Positions 1 through 7,292 of a stretch of DNA of 64,000 nt are shown in pieces; the stretch's first letter is position 1; each line of letters begins with the position of its first letter. The translations under genes were made by a program, and so were the position numbers. This DNA is from Pseudomonas fluorescens (GTDB lineage: Bacteria > Pseudomonadota > Gammaproteobacteria > Pseudomonadales > Pseudomonadaceae), in the NCBI RefSeq assembly GCF_018614775.1, contig NZ_JAGGOF010000097.1:1-64000 (forward strand), in the 5' to 3' direction. A model generated the notes under the pieces. The model worked only from the letters and a program-made list of their open reading frames with translations. It made no database searches and was not told the origin of the DNA.

Positions 1-159
1 CAGGCCCATGCCGAACATCACCAGCCCCAACAAAGGCACGATAGCGACCTTCAGGTCCACGAACCACTGCGGCAGCAGGAATGCCACGACGGCGAAAGCC
101 AGTACCCAGTAAGCGAAGGTATTGCCGACAAAGCGGCTCAATGCAGCCAGTGCGCGCAT
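1..159 (-). CDS. Partial second copy of BASS transporter N-terminus
   Basis: On the minus strand an ATG at 159 opens a frame of 53 codons that runs off the window. It is identical at the nucleotide level to the first 53 codons of the transporter starting at 326, including the AAGGA-type ribosome site. It would encode the first two membrane segments of a bile acid:sodium symporter family protein. Whether a complete second gene exists beyond the edge cannot be seen. The absence of any divergence suggests a very recent duplication or an artefact. Confidence 0.6.
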   Translation of the reverse strand, partial: MRALAALSRFVGNTFAYWVLAFAVVAFLLPQWFVDLKVAIVPLLGLVMFGMGL

Positions 160-197
160 GACCTGATCCTTATTATTGAATGAACACATAAAACCAA

Positions 198-287
198 TGT
201 GGGAGCGGGCTTGCTCGCGAATGCGGTCTGGCATTCAACAATGATGTTGACTGACAATCCGCATTCGCGAGCAAGCCCGCTCCCACA
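198..287. repeat. REPIN (paired inverted REP) at axis of the large palindrome
   Basis: The two halves are GTGGGAGCGGGCTTGCTCGC and its reverse complement, separated by a short loop. This is the typical Pseudomonas REP doublet. Here the symmetry continues far beyond the usual REPIN borders into the flanking genes. Confidence 0.9.
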
Positions 288-325
288 TTGGTTTTATGTG
301 TTCATTCAATAATAAGGATCAGGTC

Positions 326-1294
326 ATGCGCGCACTGGCTGCATTGAGCCGCTTTGTCGGCAATACCTTCGCTTACTGGGTACTGGCTTTCGCCGTCGTG
401 GCATTCCTGCTGCCGCAGTGGTTCGTGGACCTGAAGGTCGCTATCGTGCCTTTGTTGGGGCTGGTGATGTTCGGCATGGGCCTGGCGCTCAAGCTGGAAG
501 ACTTCGCCGAGGTAGCCCGTCGGCCGGGACGAGTGGCCTTGGGGGTGATTGCCCAATTCGTCATCATGCCCGGTACCGCATGGCTGCTTTGCCAAGTGTT
601 CAGCCTGCCGCCGGAAATCGCCGTCGGCGTGATCCTGGTGGGCTGCTGCCCGAGCGGCACGTCGTCCAACGTCATGACCTGGCTGGCGCGCGGCGACCTG
701 GCCCTGGCCGTGGCGATTTCCGCGATCACCACGCTGCTGGCTCCCCTGCTGACACCGGCGTTGATCTGGTTGCTGGCCTCGGCCTGGTTGCCGGTGTCGT
801 TCTCGGCGCTGTTCTGGTCGATCCTGCAAATCGTACTGTTGCCGATTGCACTGGGCATCATCGCCCAACGCCTGTTGGGTGCCCGGGTTCGTCATGCCGT
901 AGAAGTGCTGCCGCTGATATCGGTAGTGAGCATCGTGATCATCGTGGCGGCGGTGGTGGCGGCCAGTCAGGCGAAGATCGCCGAATCCGGCCTGCTGATC
1001 ATGGCCATTGTGATGTTGCACAACAGCTTCGGTTACCTGTTGGGGTATTTCACCGGACGCGTGTTCGGCCTCCCCTTGCCCCAGCGCAAGACCCTGGCGC
1101 TGGAAGTGGGCATGCAGAACTCCGGCCTGGGCGCAGCACTGGCGAGTGCACACTTCTCGCCGTTGGCGGCGGTGCCCAGCGCGCCGTTCAGTGTCTGGCA
1201 TAACATCTCCGGCGCCTTGCTCTCGACCTATTTCCGGCGCATGAGTGAAAAGCAGGACCGCGAGGCGCTCGCTACCCGGCGAGCTGTTGACTGA
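326..1294 (+). CDS. Bile acid:sodium symporter (BASS) family transporter
   Basis: A 322-residue, strongly hydrophobic protein with about nine or ten predicted membrane segments. It has the layout and small-residue motifs of the BASS/PanS/YfeH family (for example GCCPSGTSSNVMTWLARGD near residue 108 and LEVGMQNSGLGAALA near residue 255). Members couple Na+ to uptake of organic anions, such as pantoate or keto-acids in bacteria; the substrate here cannot be told. I chose ATG 326 over an in-frame ATG at 296 because AAGGA lies eight bases upstream and the hydrophobic N-terminus then begins at once. The 3' flank (1313-1334) holds a GC-rich hairpin without a T-run. Confidence 0.85.
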   Translation: MRALAALSRFVGNTFAYWVLAFAVVAFLLPQWFVDLKVAIVPLLGLVMFGMGLALKLEDFAEVARRPGRVALGVIAQFVIMPGTAWLLCQVFSLPPEIAVGVILVGCCPSGTSSNVMTWLARGDLALAVAISAITTLLAPLLTPALIWLLASAWLPVSFSALFWSILQIVLLPIALGIIAQRLLGARVRHAVEVLPLISVVSIVIIVAAVVAASQAKIAESGLLIMAIVMLHNSFGYLLGYFTGRVFGLPLPQRKTLALEVGMQNSGLGAALASAHFSPLAAVPSAPFSVWHNISGALLSTYFRRMSEKQDREALATRRAVD

Positions 1295-1339
1295 ACGTAA
1301 ACTTGATCGAGTGCCCGACAATGGGCACTCTACCCTTCA

Positions 1340-1404
1340 GCGGGGACGACCCCGCCACTTCATCAAAGTGTTCAATCCGGGGACGGCCCCATCATCGATG
1401 GAGG
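1340..1404 (+). promoter_or_regulatory. Guanidine-II (mini-ykkC) riboswitch
   Basis: Two small hairpins carry the diagnostic ACGR tetraloops. The first is GCGGGG-ACGA-CCCCGC (1340-1355) and the second GGGG-ACGG-CCCC (1379-1390), with a 23-base linker. The GGAGG ribosome site at 1400-1404 follows directly, and the next gene is a sugE-type SMR exporter, the classic target of this riboswitch class. Guanidine binding is known to stabilise a loop-loop interaction and expose the ribosome site, so the gene is probably induced translationally by guanidine. Confidence 0.9.
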
Positions 1405-1410
1405 CGTGTA

Positions 1411-1725
1411 ATGTCCTGGATCATTCTGTTTTTTGCCGGCCTGTTCGAGGTCGGTTGGGCTGTCGGCCTGAAATACACCGACGGTTTCAGTCGCCCTCTC
1501 CCCACTGCATTGACGATTGCCGCCATGGCGATCAGCCTCGGCCTGCTTGGCCTGGCCATGAAGGAATTGCCGTTGGGCACGGCCTATGCGATCTGGACCG
1601 GGGTCGGCGCCGTGGGCACGGTGATCGCCGGGATCATCCTGTTTGGTGAGTCGATGGCGCTGGTTCGGTTGGCCAGCGTGGCGTTGATCGTCGCGGGATT
1701 GATCGGGCTCAAGGTCAGCGCCTAG
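1411..1725 (+). CDS. gdx: Guanidinium exporter, SMR family (SugE/Gdx)
   Basis: A 104-residue small multidrug resistance protein with four membrane segments. The essential membrane glutamate is at residue 13 (FEVGWAVGLKYTDG), and WTGVGAVGTV lies in helix 3. The SugE/Gdx subgroup works as an antiparallel dimer that exchanges guanidinium for protons across the inner membrane. ATG 1411 is chosen because it gives the family's usual length and follows GGAGG. The guanidine-II riboswitch just upstream supports guanidine export over general quaternary-ammonium resistance. Confidence 0.92.
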   Translation: MSWIILFFAGLFEVGWAVGLKYTDGFSRPLPTALTIAAMAISLGLLGLAMKELPLGTAYAIWTGVGAVGTVIAGIILFGESMALVRLASVALIVAGLIGLKVSA

Positions 1726-1737
1726 GCTTCCACCGCT

Positions 1738-1825
1738 ATCGCGAGCAGGCTCGCTCCCACATGGGCTCTGCGGTGCTCCGCGATTGTGCCTGGCACAAAG
1801 CTGTGGGAGCGGGCTTGCTCGCGAA
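1738..1825. repeat. REPIN
   Basis: Inverted pair of REP units (TCGCGAGCAGGCTCGCTCCC and GTGGGAGCGGGCTTGCTCGC) about 40 bases apart, downstream of gdx. Confidence 0.9.
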
Positions 1826-1867
1826 GGGGCCGGCAGTTTCAACATTCTGGTCGACTGACACTCCGCT

Positions 1868-1949
1868 TTCGCGAGCGGGCTCGCTCCCACATTTGACCGA
1901 GTTGCCCGAACCGGACGCGATCTATTGTGGGAGCGAGCCTGCTCGCGAA
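1868..1949. repeat. REPIN
   Basis: Second inverted REP pair, 42 bases after the previous one. Its arms begin TTCGCGAGCGGGCTCGCTCC and GTGGGAGCGAGCCTGCTCGC. It fills the space between the convergent gdx and transporter-acyltransferase genes. Confidence 0.9.
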
Positions 1950-1971
1950 AAATCGAAAGACCGCAGCCTAT

Positions 1972-3846
1972 CTATCTGACCGCCCCGCGCAACTCGCCCA
2001 CCAGCGCCTGCAACTTCATGGGCTCAGCCAGCTCCACCGCCACCGCCGGCCCGGCCACCAAGGTCACCCGCGACCACAACCGGCGAAACAGCCCCTTGGC
2101 CGGGTCACGACTGAAGAAACTGCCCCACAAGCCCTGCAACGCCAGGGGAATCACCGGCACCGGGGTTTCCTGGAGGATGCGGGTCAGGCCGCTCTTGAAC
2201 TCATTGATCTCACCGTCGGCGGTCAGCTTTCCTTCAGGAAAAATGCACACCAATTCACCGTCCGCCAGGTACTGGGCGATTCGCTTGAAGGCCTTTTCAT
2301 AGATATGAATGTCTTCCTGGCGCCCGGCGATCGGAATCGTCCCAGCGGTGCGGAAGATGAAATTCAATACCGGCAGGTTGTAGATCTTGTAGTACATCAC
2401 GAAGCGAATCGGCCGACGTACCGCGCCGCCAATCAGCAAGGCATCGACAAAGGACACGTGGTTGCAGACCAACAGCGCCGCGCCTTCATCGGGTATCGCG
2501 TCCAGGTTGCGATGTTCTACGCGGTACATGGAATGGCTCAGCAGCCAGATCATGAAACGCATGCTGAACTCGGGGACGATCTTGAAGATGTAGGCGTTGA
2601 CGCCGATGTTCAGCAGCGACACCACCAGGAACAACTGCGGGATCGACAGCTTCGCCAGGCTCAGCAAGACGATGGAGGCAATCGCCGAGACCACCATGAA
2701 CAACGCGTTGAGGATGTTGTTGGCGGCGATTACCCGCGCCCGCTCGTTCTCGGCGGTGCGAGACTGGATCAGCGCGTACAGCGGCACGATGTAGAAGCCG
2801 CCAAAGATGCCGAGGCCGAGGATGTCGATCAGCACCAGCCAAGCATGGCCGAAGCCGAGCACTTCAAGCCAGCCATGGCCGTCGACGCTGTCGGGAATTC
2901 CACCGGAATGCCACCACAGCAACAGCCCGAACACGGTCAGCCCGAACGAACCGAACGGCACCAGGCCGATCTCGACCTTGCGCCCGGAGAGCCGCTCGCA
3001 GAGCATCGACCCCAGGGCGATCCCCACCGAGAACACCGTGAGGATCAGGGTCACCACGGTTTCATCACCGTGCATCCACTCCTTGGCATAGGCCGGGATC
3101 TGCGTCAGGTAAATCGCCCCGACGAACCAGAACCACGAGTTGCCGACAATCGAACGGGACACCGCCGGGGTCTGCCCCAGGCCCAGCTTTAAAGTGGCCC
3201 AGGATTGACTGAAGATGTTCCAGTTCAGACGCATTTGCGGCGAGGCCGCGGCGGCACGCGGGATGCTGCGACTGGCCAGGTAACCGAACACGGCAATGCC
3301 GACAATTGCGCTCGACACCAGCGGGGCGTAATGGGCCGAGGACATCATGACCCCGGCGCCGATAGTGCCGGCGAGAATCGCCAGGAAGGTGCCCATCTCC
3401 ACCAGGCCGTTGCCGCCCACCAACTCGTCCTCACGCAGCGCCTGCGGCAGGATCGAATACTTCACCGGGCCGAACAGCGCCGAATGCGTGCCCATGGCGA
3501 ACAGCGCCAGCAGCATCAGTGACAAATGATCGAACAGGAAGCCCACCGCGCCGACCGCCATGATGACGATTTCGCCCAGCTTGATCAGACGGATCAGCGC
3601 ATCCTTGGCGAATTTTTCCCCGAACTGCCCCGCCAGGGCCGAGAACAGAAAGAACGGCAGGATGAACAACAGGGCGCAGAGGTTGACCCAGATCGAGCGG
3701 TCGCCCTCGATGGTCAGTTTGTAGAGGATGGCGAGGATCAGCGATTGCTTGAACACGTTGTCGTTGAACGCGCCCAGGGACTGCGTGATGAAAAACGGCA
3801 GAAAGCGCCGCGTGCGAAGCAAGGTGAACTGCGAGGGGTGACTCAT
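1972..3846 (-). CDS. MFS lysophospholipid transporter fused to PlsC-type acyltransferase
   Basis: A 624-residue protein. Residues 1-400 form an MFS transporter resembling LplT (GAFNDNVFKQ near the N-terminus). Residues about 440-610 form a 1-acylglycerol-phosphate acyltransferase domain with the NHxxxxD box (N462, H463, D468) and the FPEGK block (E538). By analogy with LplT-Aas it probably flips lysophospholipid inward and re-acylates it. Unlike enterobacterial Aas it has no C-terminal acyl-ACP synthetase (AMP-binding) domain, so it needs acyl donors made elsewhere. ATG 3846 follows GGAA; a longer in-frame start at 3945 lacks support. It is transcribed alone. Confidence 0.85.
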   Translation of the reverse strand: MSHPSQFTLLRTRRFLPFFITQSLGAFNDNVFKQSLILAILYKLTIEGDRSIWVNLCALLFILPFFLFSALAGQFGEKFAKDALIRLIKLGEIVIMAVGAVGFLFDHLSLMLLALFAMGTHSALFGPVKYSILPQALREDELVGGNGLVEMGTFLAILAGTIGAGVMMSSAHYAPLVSSAIVGIAVFGYLASRSIPRAAAASPQMRLNWNIFSQSWATLKLGLGQTPAVSRSIVGNSWFWFVGAIYLTQIPAYAKEWMHGDETVVTLILTVFSVGIALGSMLCERLSGRKVEIGLVPFGSFGLTVFGLLLWWHSGGIPDSVDGHGWLEVLGFGHAWLVLIDILGLGIFGGFYIVPLYALIQSRTAENERARVIAANNILNALFMVVSAIASIVLLSLAKLSIPQLFLVVSLLNIGVNAYIFKIVPEFSMRFMIWLLSHSMYRVEHRNLDAIPDEGAALLVCNHVSFVDALLIGGAVRRPIRFVMYYKIYNLPVLNFIFRTAGTIPIAGRQEDIHIYEKAFKRIAQYLADGELVCIFPEGKLTADGEINEFKSGLTRILQETPVPVIPLALQGLWGSFFSRDPAKGLFRRLWSRVTLVAGPAVAVELAEPMKLQALVGELRGAVR

Positions 3847-3948
3847 CTTCCGTGTTCCTGAATGGCCTGGACGCTTATTGGAAATAACGCTTTTCGATCC
3901 AGGCCACACATTACCCCACGCCATGGGTGGCTTGGAGATGTCCAACGA

Positions 3949-5097
3949 TTATTTTGCCAATCCTGCAATGCACGGTGACACAAACAACTCACCGTGCCAG
4001 GCGCCCATCAACGTGCGCCGGCCGACGATCAGCCACATCAGCGCCAGCAGCAGCACCAGCCCACACCCGAACACGCTGAAAAAAGCCAGGCTCAGCAGGT
4101 CCGCCAACTTCAGCGTCGTCAGCGCGTAGACGCCCAAGGGAAAGGTAAAGCCCCACCAGCCAAGGTTGAAGGGAATGCCGTCGCGCAAATAGCGCGCGGT
4201 GATCAGCAGCGCCATCAACATCCACCAGAACCCCAGGCCCCATAGCGTGATGCTGGCCACCAGGCCCAGCCCGGCGGCGATTTCACCGACGCCCGGCAAG
4301 CCATTGGCGGCAAAGATCAGCGGGGCATCGTTGCCCAGCAGCAACATGCCCAAGGCACCGGTGCCGATCGGACCGAGGGCCAGCCAGCTCGACGCGGCCA
4401 TGTTTTCGTGGGGCAGTTTGTGCAAGGCCATGCGCAGCAGCAATATCGTCAGAATGCTGAACGCCACCGGCAGGGAAAATGCCCAGAGCACGTAGCTGGT
4501 CACCAGCACGACCAGTTGTCCATGAGCGTCGGCCAGATGCGGTGCCAACAGCCCGCCGCTGGCCGCCGCGACTTCGGCGGCCACCACCGGCAACAGCCAC
4601 ACGGCGGTCATCTGGTCGATCCGGTGTTCCTGGCGGGTGAACATCAGGAACGGTATCAGTACGCCACAGGCCAGGGACATCGCCACGTCGAGCCACCACA
4701 GCGTTTCAGCCAGCGGCACAACGCCCGCGCCCCAACGCGGCAGGCCGAACACCAGAAAGCCGTTGATGAGAGTCGCCAGCCCCATGGGAATGGTGCCGAA
4801 AAACATCGAGACCGTTGAGTGGCCGAAGATCCGCCGCGCTTCATCGAAGAACAACAGCCAGCGCGCGGCGTAGAGTCCGGCGAACAGCACGAACAGCAGC
4901 GTATTGAACAACCACAACCCTTCGCCCACGACACGCAAGGCCGGCACATTCCCCGGCCATTGCGCCAAGGACAAGGCCAGGACGCCGGTGCCCATGGTCA
5001 CGGCGAACCAGTTGGGCGTGAATTGGCGAATGGCTTCCAACGGCCTGGGCAAATGGCTCAACGGACGAAAGCGGGTCTTGGTGGCGCAGCATGTCAT
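3949..5097 (-). CDS. TDT/SLAC1 family transporter (Ssu1/TehA-like)
   Basis: A 382-residue membrane protein with about ten hydrophobic segments. The N-terminal NWFAVTMGTGVLALSLAQWP is the signature of the tellurite-resistance/dicarboxylate transporter superfamily, which includes yeast sulfite pump Ssu1, bacterial TehA and plant SLAC1. The sequence looks closest to the Ssu1-like branch, so efflux of sulfite or another small anion is plausible but unproven. ATG 5097 is chosen because CAGGAG lies upstream and a 40-residue extension from 5217 has no ribosome site. It lies 106 bases downstream of the MFS gene on the same strand. Confidence 0.8.
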   Translation of the reverse strand: MTCCATKTRFRPLSHLPRPLEAIRQFTPNWFAVTMGTGVLALSLAQWPGNVPALRVVGEGLWLFNTLLFVLFAGLYAARWLLFFDEARRIFGHSTVSMFFGTIPMGLATLINGFLVFGLPRWGAGVVPLAETLWWLDVAMSLACGVLIPFLMFTRQEHRIDQMTAVWLLPVVAAEVAAASGGLLAPHLADAHGQLVVLVTSYVLWAFSLPVAFSILTILLLRMALHKLPHENMAASSWLALGPIGTGALGMLLLGNDAPLIFAANGLPGVGEIAAGLGLVASITLWGLGFWWMLMALLITARYLRDGIPFNLGWWGFTFPLGVYALTTLKLADLLSLAFFSVFGCGLVLLLALMWLIVGRRTLMGAWHGELFVSPCIAGLAK

Positions 5098-5203
5098 GGC
5101 ACAACTCCTGTCCTCGAATGCGGTGGAACCCATGCTAGAGCCAGATCGAATATCTATATAACGGGTAATTTCTCTATATGTCATCTGTTCTACAGATAAA
5201 GCA

Positions 5204-6400
5204 TCAGAGGCGGTCACCGGTTTTCATCACAACGCTTTGCGGCTGGCGCATCGCCCCCCAGAGTGCAACGACCGACAGCACAATCAACACCGCACCGTAA
5301 CCATCGGTGGTCGGGATCAGCCCGAACACTCGCACCAGGTTCCCGGCCAGCAACGACGGCAGGCTGAACGCCAGGTAACTGAGGACGTAGAACGCCGACA
5401 TCAGGCCAGCCCGTTCGTGAGGCAAGGCCAGCGGCACGATACTGCGCAATGCACCGAGAAAGCCCGCGCCAAAACCGCTACCGGTCACCAGCGTGCCGAT
5501 GAAAAACAACGGCAGGCTGCCGCGGTGTGCCGCGCTCAACACCAACACCAGGCCGATCACCAACAAGGCGCCGGCCCAACGCAGAATCGTCCCGGCCGCC
5601 TGGTTGCGCAGCGTATAGATGGACAACGCCCCGCTGAGGGTCAGCACCGCCACCAACGCGCCGCCGATCAGGTTGGAGGAAGATCCGGTCGCGGTCCGCA
5701 CCAGGGACGGTGCCAAGGACAGGTAGAAGCCGCCCACCGCCCAGGCCGCCAGGTTCAGGGGCAGCGTCAGCCACAGGGCTCGCCGCGCCTGGACAGGTAC
5801 GTGCAAGGTCGGACGCAGGGATCGCCACGCGCCGGGTTGTGGGCTGACGCTTTCTCCCAAGTGCCAGAGGTAAACCGCCTCGCCCAGGAACAGTCCCAGC
5901 AGCAGCCAATAGGTCAATTGCAGCGGCAACGGCGCGAACTCGGCGAGCAGGCCACAGCCCAGCGCACCGCACGCCATGCCCAGCATGGGCGCGACGCTGG
6001 TGATCAGCGGACCTTGCTGTCGGTCGAAATCCAGCAACGCGGCGCCCAGCACGCTGGTGGCCATGCCCGTGGCAAAGCCCTGGATCAAGCGGGCGCCGAT
6101 CAGCCAGCCGATGCTTTCGGCATTGATAAACAGCAGCATCGCCAGCATGTTGAGCAGCAGCGCCACGAAGATCACCGGTTTGCGACCCAGGTAGTCCGAC
6201 AACGAGCCCACGGTCAGCAGGGCCGCCAACAAACTGAAGGCGTAGACGCCGAAGATCAGCGTGAGGATCGCCGGGGAAAACTGCATGTGTTCCTGGTAGA
6301 GGTGATACAGGGGCGTCGGTGCGCTGGACGCGGCGAGGAAACCGAGCAAGGTGACTGCCAGGAAGATCAAGCTGGCTCGCGTTGACGCGGGACGGGACAT
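5204..6400 (-). CDS. MFS transporter, drug-efflux type
   Basis: A 398-residue, twelve-helix major facilitator. The loop 2-3 motif SDYLGRKPVI and the helix 5 region match drug/H+ antiporter-like MFS proteins. ATG 6400 follows GGAG by seven bases; a GTG at 6406 is an alternative. It is divergent from a TetR regulator, and the shared upstream region holds a strong palindrome, so expression is probably repressed by that regulator. The substrate is unknown. Confidence 0.85.
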   Translation of the reverse strand: MSRPASTRASLIFLAVTLLGFLAASSAPTPLYHLYQEHMQFSPAILTLIFGVYAFSLLAALLTVGSLSDYLGRKPVIFVALLLNMLAMLLFINAESIGWLIGARLIQGFATGMATSVLGAALLDFDRQQGPLITSVAPMLGMACGALGCGLLAEFAPLPLQLTYWLLLGLFLGEAVYLWHLGESVSPQPGAWRSLRPTLHVPVQARRALWLTLPLNLAAWAVGGFYLSLAPSLVRTATGSSSNLIGGALVAVLTLSGALSIYTLRNQAAGTILRWAGALLVIGLVLVLSAAHRGSLPLFFIGTLVTGSGFGAGFLGALRSIVPLALPHERAGLMSAFYVLSYLAFSLPSLLAGNLVRVFGLIPTTDGYGAVLIVLSVVALWGAMRQPQSVVMKTGDRL

Positions 6401-6420
6401 GGGCACGCTCCATCAAAATG

Positions 6421-6451
6421 TCTATAAAAGCTAATTATTTGCTTTTGTAGA
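6421..6451. promoter_or_regulatory. Candidate operator of the divergent TetR regulator
   Basis: Inverted repeat TCTATAAAAGC / GCTTTTGTAGA with 11-base arms, one mismatch and a 9-base AT-rich spacer. It sits between the MFS gene (start 6400) and the TetR gene (start 6504), 20 bases from the MFS start codon. Position and symmetry fit a TetR-family operator controlling both genes. Confidence 0.7.
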
Positions 6452-6503
6452 GTCTGCGCCCGACACGCGCTTAAAGCAAATTCTTTGTGTTAAGGTCCTA
6501 TCC

Positions 6504-7043
6504 ATGGCTATTAAAGAAGGTTTACGCCCCGGCGGCAGAAGCGCCCGGGTCCAAGAGTCGATCCATTCGGCCGTCCGTGCCCTGCTTCAGGAACAGGACC
6601 GCGCCACGCTGACCGTGCCGCAAATCGCTGCGCGCGCGGGCGTGACGCCGTCCACCATCTACCGGCGCTGGGGTGACCTGCCGGCGCTGCTGGCCGACGT
6701 CGCCGTCGCCCGCATGCGCCTCGACAGCGAACCGGCCAACACCGGCAGCCTGCGCGGCGACTTGCGCGCCTGGGCTGAGCAGTACCTGGACGAAATGAGT
6801 TCCGAACCCGGTCGCAACATGATGCGCGACATCCAGGCCTGCGCCACGCCGGGGCATTGCGTGGAAATCATCAGCGCTCAGTTGCAGATCATTCTGCAGC
6901 GTTATCCCGATGCGCCTGACCCCGGCATCGAACGGCTGATCAATGTGATAGCGGCGCCGACGGTCTTCCGCATTCTCTTTGCCAGCGCGCCGCTGGAGGT
7001 CGAGGAATTGCATCGGTTGATTGATATCGCGTTGGGTCAGTAA
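6504..7043 (+). CDS. TetR/AcrR family transcriptional regulator
   Basis: A 179-residue protein. Residues 14-62 form a TetR helix-turn-helix (LTVPQIAARAGVTPSTIYRR), followed by an all-alpha ligand-binding region resembling the TetR_C_11-type domain (AEQYLDEMSSEPG, then the MMRDIQ segment). It is divergently arranged with an MFS exporter, the classical layout for a local repressor relieved by an exported compound. A REPIN follows its 3' end. Confidence 0.9.
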   Translation: MAIKEGLRPGGRSARVQESIHSAVRALLQEQDRATLTVPQIAARAGVTPSTIYRRWGDLPALLADVAVARMRLDSEPANTGSLRGDLRAWAEQYLDEMSSEPGRNMMRDIQACATPGHCVEIISAQLQIILQRYPDAPDPGIERLINVIAAPTVFRILFASAPLEVEELHRLIDIALGQ

Positions 7044-7050
7044 GGCCGCC

Positions 7051-7141
7051 ATCGCGAGCAGGCTCGCTCCCACATTGATGGGGTGAACCCTGGATCCTGG
7101 AGCTGACTCAACACCCCTGTGGGAGCGAGCCTGCTCGCGAT
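7051..7141. repeat. REPIN
   Basis: Arms ATCGCGAGCAGGCTCGCTCC and GTGGGAGCGAGCCTGCTCGC with a 45-base centre, between tetR and the sensor-kinase gene. Confidence 0.9.
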
Positions 7142-7292
7142 GAGGCCGGCAAAACCACCACAAAACTGAACAATCCCCCTACCCCGCGACACCCCGCCAC
7201 GCCCCGACCTTGGTCGACACTGACGAACCCGAGCGGGCATGCGAGACTGTCTTGCCGGGCTCAAGCCTGGCGTTCTTCGTTCGGGAGTTTCC

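Larger units (their letters stand above)
1..484. repeat. Perfect inverted repeat, 226-bp arms
   Basis: Bases 1-226 are the exact reverse complement of bases 259-484; I compared the arms base by base (position i pairs with 485-i) and found no mismatch. The 32-base centre (227-258) lies inside a REPIN. Each arm holds half of that REPIN, a short leader and the first 53 codons of a BASS-family transporter. The left arm runs off the window, so its true length is unknown. It is either a recent inverted duplication or an assembly/chimera artefact made by template switching at the REPIN hairpin. Confidence 0.97.

Noticed and set aside
1313..1334. Terminator of the BASS transporter gene
   Set aside because: GAGTGCCC/GGGCACTC is a good hairpin but no T-run follows; it may belong to the riboswitch leader.
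1738..1949. CRISPR-like or other regularly spaced repeats
   Set aside because: The repeats are palindromic REP pairs of the common Pseudomonas type, not direct repeats with uniform spacers.
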